9,908 bases of DNA, from NCBI GenBank assembly GCA_900313155.1, contig OMQE01000101.1, positions 1 through 9,908 of the forward strand, written 5' to 3'. The stretch is from an uncultured Rhodospirillaceae bacterium (GTDB lineage Bacteria > Pseudomonadota > Alphaproteobacteria > RF32 > CAG-239). The notes under the pieces are model-generated. The model was not told the DNA's origin. It searched no databases and saw only the letters and a list, made by a program, of their open reading frames with translations. Of the stretch, positions 1 through 5,381 are shown piece after piece (the stretch's first letter is position 1; the number at the start of each line of letters is the position of its first letter). The translations under genes were made by a program, and so were the position numbers.

Positions 1-612
1 CAAAAGGCGCAACAGTTGGCCGGTCAGGCGAATGACTTGCGAGATTTGTTAGATAAGTTGGAAAAACAAAAAGCCTTGGAACGTCAGCGTCGGCAATTGG
101 CTGAAAAAGAGCGTTTGGCTAAACAACAAGCTACCGAAGAATTGCGCCAAGCTAATAATCATACTGCCGCGCGAGCCGCTTATGAACAACAAGAAAGCCT
201 GTCTTCTTTACCGAAAGGTAGTGTCATATTCAGCAAAGCTAAAGGGCGTTTGTTGCGTCCGGCACGCGGGCCGATTATTACCGCTTTTCATCAGGAAATG
301 TCTAAAGGTGTCAGCTCTAACGGTATAGATATCAAGACCGCCTCCAAAGCACAGATTATTGCCCCTTACGATGGTACGGTTATTTTTGCCGGTCCGTTTA
401 AGAACTTTGCCAATTTGGTGATTATTGACCACGGTGAAGGCTATACCTCTTTATTGAGCGGGCTAAATGAAACCTATACCGAGGTCGGTCAAATGATTTT
501 GGCCGGTGAGCCGGTCGGCGTTATGCCTAAAGGTGATAACACCAAACTACACATGGAAATCAGAAAAAATAATCATCCGGTTAACCCAACCGAATGGATG
601 ACAGCAAACTAA
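1..612 (+). CDS. envC: EnvC-like murein hydrolase activator (LytM/M23 domain), 5'-truncated by window
   Basis: The frame is open from base 1, so the true start lies upstream; 203 residues are visible. The first ~65 are rich in Gln, Glu, Lys, Arg and Ala without Pro or Gly, as expected of a coiled coil. A LytM/M23 fold follows (bases ~250-600), recognisable by GIDI, APYDGTVIFAG, VIIDHGEGY and the closing LHMEIRKNNHPVNPTEW. The metal site is degenerate. The HxxxD ligand His is Ser (316-318), its Asp remains (328-330), and the first His of HxH is Lys (544-546), leaving only the second His (550-552). This pattern is typical of EnvC-type factors, which bind and activate periplasmic amidases at the division septum rather than cut peptidoglycan themselves. 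The stop lies 19 bases before ctpA, and in Alphaproteobacteria envC, ctpA and rppH are usual neighbours. The family call is firm; the exact orthologue name is less so. Confidence 0.85.
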   Translation, partial: QKAQQLAGQANDLRDLLDKLEKQKALERQRRQLAEKERLAKQQATEELRQANNHTAARAAYEQQESLSSLPKGSVIFSKAKGRLLRPARGPIITAFHQEMSKGVSSNGIDIKTASKAQIIAPYDGTVIFAGPFKNFANLVIIDHGEGYTSLLSGLNETYTEVGQMILAGEPVGVMPKGDNTKLHMEIRKNNHPVNPTEWMTAN

Positions 613-631
613 CATAAAGGAATAAAAGAAT

Positions 632-1972
632 ATGTTGAAAAAATTATTGATCACCCTCGCCATTGTTTTAACATTCACAACCTCTTGCGCCACCGCCAAA
701 GAGCCGGCTAAAGATGAGCAAATCAGCACTTATGAGCTTTTGAACATTTTTGGTGAGGTTATGGAACGCACCAAAGCGCAATATGTTGAAGAACAAACCG
801 ATAAAAAGCTGATTGAAGCGGCCTTAAACGGAATGTTGACCTCTCTTGACCCACACTCCAGTTATCTTAACGAAGAAGACTATAAATATATGAACGAGCA
901 AACCAGCGGCAAATTCGGCGGCTTGGGAATTGAAATTACAATGGAAAACGGCATTGTTAAAGTTGTTTCACCAATAGACGACACGCCGGCGGCCAAAGCC
1001 GGTATTCAGGCCGGTGATTATATTACGGATATTGACGGACAAACCGTTATTGGTTTAACGTTAAACGAAGTGGTGACCAAATTACGCGGCAATCCGGGAA
1101 CAAAGGTGAAAATTACGGTTCGCCGTTCGGGTGACAAGCCGTTTGATGTCAATTTAACCAGAGATATTATCAAAATTCAGTCTGTTAAAAGCGAAATTAA
1201 AAATAATGACATTTTATATGTTCGTATTTCTGCTTTCAATGAAGATGTTGATAAAGATATCGAAAAAGCCATGAAAGATGCCCAGAAAAAACTGAAAAAC
1301 AAGCTTTCCGGTGTGGTCATAGATGTTCGAAACAATCCGGGCGGGCTACTGGATCAAGCGGTTAAGGTTTCAGATTTATTCTTGGAAAAAGGCGAAATTG
1401 TTTCCACGCGTTCCCGTAATGAAGAAGACACAATAAAATATTCGGCAACGGCCGGCGATATTGCCAAAGGTTTGCCGATTGTGGTCATGATTAACGAAGG
1501 TTCGGCTTCGGCTTCGGAAATTACGGCCGGTGCGTTGCAAGACCATCACCGTGCGGTCATTTTGGGGCAAAAGTCGTTCGGCAAAGGTTCGGTACAAACG
1601 GTTATGCCTTTGCGCAACCACGCCGCCATGCGTCTGACTACCGCACGTTATTACACACCGTCGGGACGTTCTATTCAAGCCAAAGGCATTGAGCCGGATA
1701 TTGAAGTTAAACAGGCAAAATTGGAAGAAATCAAGTCTTATGGTTTAAATTTGAGTGAGGCCGATTTGAAGGGTGCGCTCAAAAATGAACAAGCCACCAA
1801 TGATAAGAAGAAAAATAATGACAAAGACAATTCGAAAAAAGATGATAAAGCCGATTATCAGCTTATCCGCGCGCTTGATTTGGTGAAGGCTTTGTATTTG
1901 TATGGTCAAAATGACAATGCAGATATCGAGCCTAAAGAAGAGAAGACCAAAGAAGAGGCTAAAGCAAAATAA
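632..1972 (+). CDS. ctpA: Carboxyl-terminal processing protease, S41A family, with PDZ domain
   Basis: A 446-residue exported serine protease that trims or degrades periplasmic proteins from the C terminus; relatives act on cell-wall hydrolases and their regulators. Order: basic N terminus and hydrophobic signal (residues ~1-22), helical S41 N-terminal region, PDZ domain (~95-180, starting at FGGLGIEI), then the catalytic core. The core carries DVRNNPGG (231-238), NEGSASASEI (288-297) and FGKGSVQ (316-322). Ser293 and Lys318 are 25 residues apart, the spacing of the Ser/Lys dyad in E. coli Prc, so the enzyme looks active. Cys19 sits in TTSC, a poor lipobox, so a lipoprotein is possible but not favoured. 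The C terminus (~385-446) is a low-complexity Lys/Asp/Glu tail with an ordered-looking stretch DYQLIRALDLVKALYLYG. The start is supported by AAAGGA about 10 bases upstream of ATG. The stop overlaps rppH by one base. Confidence 0.95.
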   Translation: MLKKLLITLAIVLTFTTSCATAKEPAKDEQISTYELLNIFGEVMERTKAQYVEEQTDKKLIEAALNGMLTSLDPHSSYLNEEDYKYMNEQTSGKFGGLGIEITMENGIVKVVSPIDDTPAAKAGIQAGDYITDIDGQTVIGLTLNEVVTKLRGNPGTKVKITVRRSGDKPFDVNLTRDIIKIQSVKSEIKNNDILYVRISAFNEDVDKDIEKAMKDAQKKLKNKLSGVVIDVRNNPGGLLDQAVKVSDLFLEKGEIVSTRSRNEEDTIKYSATAGDIAKGLPIVVMINEGSASASEITAGALQDHHRAVILGQKSFGKGSVQTVMPLRNHAAMRLTTARYYTPSGRSIQAKGIEPDIEVKQAKLEEIKSYGLNLSEADLKGALKNEQATNDKKKNNDKDNSKKDDKADYQLIRALDLVKALYLYGQNDNADIEPKEEKTKEEAKAK

Positions 1973-2472
1973 TGACCGATAAATTTCGTCCCAATGCCGG
2001 TATTGTGGTGTTTAATCATTGCGGGAAAGTTTTGTTGTGCGAACGTTCTGATGAAAAGGGGGCATGGCAATTTCCGCAAGGTGGTATAGAAGCCGATGAA
2101 ACACCGACAGATGCCGCTAAGCGCGAACTTTGGGAAGAAACATCTATCAAAAGTGTGGTGCCGGTTCAAACTTTGGCCGAACCGGTGCCATACCGTTTTC
2201 CGCCGGCGGTGTTGGCTCTCACGCAGTCTCGCGGTTGGCATTATGTCGGGCAAAAAATGTATTGGTCGCTGTTTTATTTCAGCGGTGCTGAAAATGAGAT
2301 AAATCTCAACACCAAAGATAAAGAATTTCAAGCGTGGCGCTGGGGAACATTGGCCGAGGCTTACGGGTTGATTATCGACTTTAAAAAGCCGGCCTATGCT
2401 GTTGCCGTTAAAAAATTTGAGCCACTTATTTCAGCTTGGTTGACAAAGATTAGCTCCTCTGTTTGTGATTAA
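1972..2472 (+). CDS. rppH: RNA 5'-pyrophosphohydrolase (Nudix family, RppH/NudH type)
   Basis: A 166-residue Nudix hydrolase. RppH removes pyrophosphate from the 5' triphosphate of mRNAs, which exposes them to RNase E-dependent decay in the cytoplasm. The sequence opens with FRPNAGIVVFN and has the RppH hallmark WQFPQGGI (32-39). The Nudix box runs from Gly37 to Ile59 with E43, R51-E52 and E55-E56 all present, but the usual Gly of the EExGU end is Ser58. The middle PVPYRFPP and QKMYWSLFYF match the RppH-specific core seen in plant and alphaproteobacterial members. The start codon lies inside TAATG, sharing its A with the ctpA stop, so translation is probably coupled to ctpA. No convincing terminator follows; transcripts may read into dnaK. 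Confidence 0.92.
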   Translation: MTDKFRPNAGIVVFNHCGKVLLCERSDEKGAWQFPQGGIEADETPTDAAKRELWEETSIKSVVPVQTLAEPVPYRFPPAVLALTQSRGWHYVGQKMYWSLFYFSGAENEINLNTKDKEFQAWRWGTLAEAYGLIIDFKKPAYAVAVKKFEPLISAWLTKISSSVCD

Positions 2473-2479
2473 AACCGAT

Positions 2480-2501
2480 AAAAAAAATCAAAAAAATTTT
2501 T
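2480..2501 (+). promoter_or_regulatory. Phased A-tracts upstream of dnaK promoter (UP-element-like)
   Basis: Two A-tracts (2480-2487 and 2490-2496) are about one helical turn apart and are followed by T5. They end seven bases before the CTTG box of the dnaK promoter. Such AT tracts commonly bend DNA and can contact the RNA polymerase alpha subunit. This is inferred from position and composition only. The rest of the short rppH-dnaK gap shows no terminator hairpin. Confidence 0.35.
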
Positions 2502-2507
2502 CAAACT

Positions 2508-2536
2508 CTTGCAGATTAAAAAAGGGCTACCTATAT
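2508..2536 (+). promoter_or_regulatory. Heat-shock (sigma-32, RpoH) promoter of dnaK
   Basis: CTTG (2508-2511), 18 bases, then CCTATAT (2530-2536) fits every specified position of the alphaproteobacterial RpoH consensus CTTG-N17/18-CYTATNT. The same bases also give a weaker sigma-70 reading, TTGCAG (2509-2514), 17 bases, TATATA (2532-2537), which could supply basal expression. The expected start would be near 2542-2544, giving a leader of about 33 bases. No CIRCE inverted repeat is present, so HrcA control of this gene is unlikely. Confidence 0.75.
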
Positions 2537-2574
2537 ACACGTTTAGAAAATGTAATTTTGGAGGATTAAAAACT

Positions 2575-4485
2575 ATGAGTAATAAAGTTATCGGTATTGA
2601 CTTGGGTACCACAAATTCTTGCTTTGCGGTTATGGAAGGCAAAGAAGCTAAGGTGCTTGAAAATTCGGAAGGCGCACGCACAACACCGTCAATGGTGGCG
2701 TTTACGGATACAGAACGTTTGGTCGGCTATCCGGCAAAACGTCAAGCTGTGACCAATCCGGAAAATACCCTGTTTGCCATCAAACGTTTAATCGGTCGTC
2801 GTTATGACTCGCCGGAAGTGGCAAAGTTCAAAGAACATTCGCCGTTCAAAATTATTGCCGGCGACAATGGTGATGCATGGGTTGAAGTAAAGGGCGAAAA
2901 ATATGCCCCGTCACAAATTTCGGCCATTGTGTTGCAAAAAATCAAAGAATATGCCGAAAGCTATTTGGGAGAAACAGTGGATAAGGCTGTAATTACCGTT
3001 CCGGCATATTTTAACGACTCTCAACGTCAGGCCACAAAAGATGCCGGTAAAATTGCCGGTTTGGAAGTTTTGCGTATTATTAACGAACCAACCGCGGCTG
3101 CTTTGGCCTATGGTATGGATAAAAAAACTTCCGGCACTATTGTTGTTTATGACTTGGGTGGCGGTACATTCGATGTTTCTATTTTGGAAATCGGTGATGG
3201 TGTGTTTGAAGTAAAGGCCACCAACGGTGATACTTTCTTGGGTGGTGAAGACTTTGACCAGCGCATTGTTAACTATTTGGCTGACGAATTCAAAAAAGAA
3301 CAAGGTATTGATTTGCGTTCTGACAGATTAGCTTTGCAACGTTTGAAAGAAGCGGCAGAAAAAGCCAAAATTGAACTTTCATCAACCACACAAACAGAAA
3401 TTAACTTGCCGTTTATTACTGCCGATGCAACCGGTCCGAAACACCTGAACATCAAGATGACCCGTGCAAAATTGGAATCTTTGGTTGAAGATTTGATTGA
3501 AAAAACAGCCGGTCCGTGCCAAAAAGCTTTGGCTGATGCCGGTTTGAAAGCCAGCGATATCAGTGAAGTTATTTTGGTTGGCGGTATGACACGTATGCCG
3601 AAAGTTCAGGAAAAAGTAAAAGAAATTTTCGGCAAAGAACCGCACAAGGGCGTTAACCCTGATGAAGTTGTTGCCGTTGGTGCTGCAATTCAGGGCGGTG
3701 TTTTGATGGGTGATGTGAAAGACGTGTTGCTTTTGGATGTTACACCGTTGTCTTTGGGTATTGAAACTTTAGGCGGCGTGTTCACACGTTTGATTGACCG
3801 CAACACCACCATTCCGACACGCAAGAGCCAAGTGTTCTCAACTGCCGAAGATGGACAAACTGCGGTAACTATTCGTGTGTTCCAAGGCGAACGTGAAATT
3901 GCCGCACACAACAAGTTGCTCGGTCAGTTTGATTTGGTGGGTATTCCGCCGGCACCGCGCGGTATGCCGCAAATTGAGGTAACGTTTGATATTGATGCCA
4001 ACGGTATTGTTAACGTTTCGGCAAAAGACAAGGCCACCAACAAAGAGCAAGCCATTCGTATTCAGGCTTCCGGTGGTTTGAGCGAAGACGAAATTAACAA
4101 AATGGTTAAAGATGCCGAAGCCAATGCTGAAGCAGATAAGCAGAAAAAAGAATTGGTTGAAGCCAAAAACCATGCTGAAGGTTTGGTTCATGAAGTTGAA
4201 AAGAACCTCAAGGAATTCGGCGATAAAATTTCGGAAGCTGAAAAGAGTGGCATAACTTCTGCCGTAGATGCGGTTAAAGCCAGTTTGGAAAAAGATAATT
4301 TGGAAGACATTAAGTCTAAAACCGATGCTTTGATGCAGGCTTCAATGAAGCTTGGGGAAGCGATGTATAAGTCGCAACAAGCTCAAGGAGCTCAAGGTCA
4401 GGCTCAAGGGGCTGATACCGGCGCTTCGGCCGAGGCTCCGAAAGACGACAACGTTGTTGACGCCGACTACGAAGAAGTTAAATAA
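2575..4485 (+). CDS. dnaK: Molecular chaperone DnaK (Hsp70)
   Basis: A 636-residue Hsp70, full length for the family. It is the cytoplasmic ATP-dependent chaperone that binds exposed hydrophobic segments and works with DnaJ and GrpE. The nucleotide-binding domain (~1-382) has the phosphate-1 loop IGIDLGTTNSC near the N terminus, Lys70, NEPTAAALAYG (from Asn170), the phosphate-2 motif DLGGGTFDVS with Thr198, and GGMTRMPKVQE (from ~336). The interdomain linker DVLLLD begins at 383, followed by the beta-sandwich peptide-binding domain and a helical lid. The tail is Gln/Gly/Ala-rich and ends in the conserved acidic NVVDADYEEVK. The ATG at 2575 is chosen because GGAGGA (2560-2565) sits at good spacing and the next residues match the family start; the open frame continues upstream but lacks homology there. 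No dnaJ follows: a terminator comes directly after the stop. Confidence 0.99.
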   Translation: MSNKVIGIDLGTTNSCFAVMEGKEAKVLENSEGARTTPSMVAFTDTERLVGYPAKRQAVTNPENTLFAIKRLIGRRYDSPEVAKFKEHSPFKIIAGDNGDAWVEVKGEKYAPSQISAIVLQKIKEYAESYLGETVDKAVITVPAYFNDSQRQATKDAGKIAGLEVLRIINEPTAAALAYGMDKKTSGTIVVYDLGGGTFDVSILEIGDGVFEVKATNGDTFLGGEDFDQRIVNYLADEFKKEQGIDLRSDRLALQRLKEAAEKAKIELSSTTQTEINLPFITADATGPKHLNIKMTRAKLESLVEDLIEKTAGPCQKALADAGLKASDISEVILVGGMTRMPKVQEKVKEIFGKEPHKGVNPDEVVAVGAAIQGGVLMGDVKDVLLLDVTPLSLGIETLGGVFTRLIDRNTTIPTRKSQVFSTAEDGQTAVTIRVFQGEREIAAHNKLLGQFDLVGIPPAPRGMPQIEVTFDIDANGIVNVSAKDKATNKEQAIRIQASGGLSEDEINKMVKDAEANAEADKQKKELVEAKNHAEGLVHEVEKNLKEFGDKISEAEKSGITSAVDAVKASLEKDNLEDIKSKTDALMQASMKLGEAMYKSQQAQGAQGQAQGADTGASAEAPKDDNVVDADYEEVK

Positions 4486-4510
4486 ACCTGTTTAACCAAA
4501 CTAAACTAAA

Positions 4511-4546
4511 GAATAGCCTCTCGGAAAACGAGAGGTTATTTTCTTT
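4511..4546 (+). terminator. Rho-independent terminator of dnaK
   Basis: AGCCTCTCG (4515-4523) pairs with CGAGAGGTT (4529-4537) around a GAAAA loop. A-T pairs extend the stem to about 14 bp, and the descending arm is the T-rich TTATTTTCTTT. It lies 25 bases after the dnaK stop, so dnaK is probably transcribed without a downstream partner. Confidence 0.9.
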
Positions 4547-4603
4547 AGAATTATAAAAGATACCTCTCTTATTCAATAGAAAAAAACAACGGTGAGTCGA
4601 TTT

Positions 4604-4634
4604 TTGCTTGATTTTCGCGGGGGGGGTGTATAAT
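4604..4634 (+). promoter_or_regulatory. Promoter-like site with a G8 run in its spacer
   Basis: A perfect TATAAT (4629-4634) lies just downstream of eight consecutive G (4619-4626). Two candidate -35 boxes exist: TTGATT (4608-4613, spacer 15) and TTGCTT (4604-4609, spacer 19). Neither is at the ideal 17 with the present number of Gs. The site is in the noncoding gap after the dnaK terminator and faces the 137-aa gene at 4780, giving a leader of about 140 bases. The -10 box is clear; activity is inferred. Confidence 0.5.
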
Positions 4635-4664
4635 GGAAGCATAAACAGAGTTATTATGTAAAAC

Positions 4665-4724
4665 ATTATGGATGACATTAAGAGCGGATTATTGCGCTGA
4701 ATGTTAAATGTTTTTCATCATAAT
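4665..4724 (+). other. Potential hairpin in the leader of the 137-aa gene
   Basis: ATTATG-G-ATGA (4665-4675) pairs with TCATCATAAT (4715-4724) over 10 bp with one bulged G. Inside, CATT can pair with AATG and AGCG (4683-4686) with CGCT (4695-4698) around an 8-base loop. This was folded by hand in AT-rich sequence, so chance pairing is a real alternative. Apart from this, the promoter-like site and the dnaK terminator, I see nothing in 4486-4779: no gene and no recognisable riboswitch. Confidence 0.3.
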
Positions 4725-4779
4725 TCTGTTTTTTGGGTGTGATTAGAAATAAGTATAACAATAAAAAACAAAAAAAATT

Positions 4780-5193
4780 ATGAAAAAGATTGATTCAGTA
4801 CGTGGCTTCATCGCTGCGGCATTCATTGGAATGAGTATTATTCTCATTGGTTTGGGTATTACTCTCTTCGGGTCAAAGTCCACTTCGGAGTGGTCTTGCC
4901 ATAAGGCAGATTCAGCTCATTTTACGGAGGCAGATTCAGTTCGTTTCGAAGTTGAGGCAAAAGCTCTTGACTTCGACGAGATTCGTCCGCATACCGTAGA
5001 AGAGGAATTCGCCAGTGTAGACACCTTGGTTGTCGGCAATGGCAGTTACTTTTTAATAAAAAACGACCGACTTTTTGCCGGTTATTCCGAAAAAAATTTG
5101 ATGGAGCAAGGATGTAACATCGACGAACTCATGCAACCGTTTGAGCATCAGGAATCACACGTGACAAACGGCGAATTGTGGGTGAGAAAATAA
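4780..5193 (+). CDS. Unrecognised 137-aa single-pass membrane protein
   Basis: I do not recognise this protein. It starts MKKIDSVRG and has one hydrophobic segment (residues ~10-31) rich in Ile, Leu and Gly, then ~105 polar residues. With positive charges before the segment, the C-terminal part should face the periplasm (N-in, C-out), or the segment acts as an uncleaved signal anchor. The outer part is acidic, has two cysteines (40 and 112), and contains DTLVVGNGSYFLIKNDRLFAG, which looks like short beta strands. KADSAHFT and EADSVRFE (42-58 region) are adjacent eight-residue near-repeats. No Shine-Dalgarno precedes the ATG; the 25 bases upstream are almost all A and T, unlike the other starts here. 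Codons such as CTC for Leu and TTC for Phe seem commoner than in flanking genes. Transfer from a lineage with A-rich, SD-less starts (such as Bacteroidetes) is a guess. A terminator follows, so it forms its own unit. Confidence 0.75.
   Translation: MKKIDSVRGFIAAAFIGMSIILIGLGITLFGSKSTSEWSCHKADSAHFTEADSVRFEVEAKALDFDEIRPHTVEEEFASVDTLVVGNGSYFLIKNDRLFAGYSEKNLMEQGCNIDELMQPFEHQESHVTNGELWVRK
4903..4950 (+). repeat. Two tandem 24-base near-repeats inside the 137-aa gene
   Basis: Bases 4903-4926 and 4927-4950 share GGCAGATTCAG followed by a similar half, in register with the reading frame. They encode ADS-A-H-F and ADS-V-R-F after one leading residue. The second half of each unit has diverged. It looks like an old in-frame eight-codon duplication, though two short similar motifs by chance are possible. 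Confidence 0.5.
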
Positions 5194-5204
5194 TCCGCTA
5201 AAAG

Positions 5205-5252
5205 AACAGCGTTTTTGTTTTTCCTTCGGGAGGAGCAGAAACGCTGTTTTTT
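5205..5252 (+). terminator. Rho-independent terminator after the 137-aa gene, possibly bidirectional
   Basis: AACAGCGTTT (5205-5214) pairs perfectly with AAACGCTGTT (5239-5248). The tip has a CC-TTCG-GG tetraloop hairpin (5223-5230), and the stem runs into T6 (5247-5252). It starts 11 bases after the stop. The opposite strand leaves the stem as TTCTTTTA, so it may also stop polA transcripts arriving from the right. Confidence 0.88.
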
Positions 5253-5260
5253 GTTTATGC

Positions 5261-5350
5261 CATCCTTGGCGGAATGTAGTCCTTTTTTGGTCATCCTTGG
5301 TCGTTCTTTTTCCCTGTCATCCTTGGCGGAATGTAATGAAGCCGAGGATC
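5261..5350. repeat. Cluster of three CATCCTTGG repeats, the last forming a hairpin
   Basis: CATCCTTGGCGGAATGTA occurs exactly at 5261-5278 and again at 5318-5335, with a shortened copy CATCCTTGG at 5292-5300. The third copy continues so that ATCCTTGGC (5319-5327) pairs with GCCGAGGAT (5341-5349) across a 13-base loop, with one G-T pair. The unit resembles the short palindromic GTCATCCT...AGGATC elements scattered between genes in many bacterial genomes. It fills the gap between the convergent 137-aa gene and polA and encodes nothing visible. Confidence 0.65.
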
Positions 5351-5369
5351 TCCGTACTTTAGTACAGAT
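5348..5369. repeat. Small palindrome next to the CATCCTTGG cluster
   Basis: ATCT (5348-5351), a CC bulge and GTAC (5354-5357) pair with GTAC (5362-5365) and AGAT (5366-5369) around a TTTA loop. It overlaps the end of the preceding hairpin by two bases, so both probably belong to one composite dispersed element. It ends 12 bases before the polA stop. Confidence 0.5.
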
Positions 5370-5381
5370 ATTTACCGAATG

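Noticed and set aside
642..690. CtpA as a lipoprotein through Cys19.
   Set aside because: TTSC lacks the usual Leu at position -3 of a lipobox; an ordinary signal peptide or anchor explains the segment equally well.
1502..1516. Repeated TCGGCT hexamers in ctpA.
   Set aside because: They encode the SASAS of the conserved active-site motif, so the repetition is explained by the protein.
2509..2574. An in-frame upstream start that would add 22 residues to DnaK.
   Set aside because: The added residues have no DnaK homology, cover the promoter, and lack a Shine-Dalgarno; the ATG at 2575 has GGAGGA before it.
4668..4700. Ten-codon mini-frame (MDDIKSGLLR) in the leader before the 137-aa gene.
   Set aside because: No ribosome binding site and no attenuator-type codon run; a frame this short is expected by chance.
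4721..4728. TAATTCTG as a Bacteroidetes-type -7 box (TAnnTTTG) for the 137-aa gene.
   Set aside because: It has one mismatch and no TTG at the expected -33 position, so it does not support a Bacteroidetes origin on its own.
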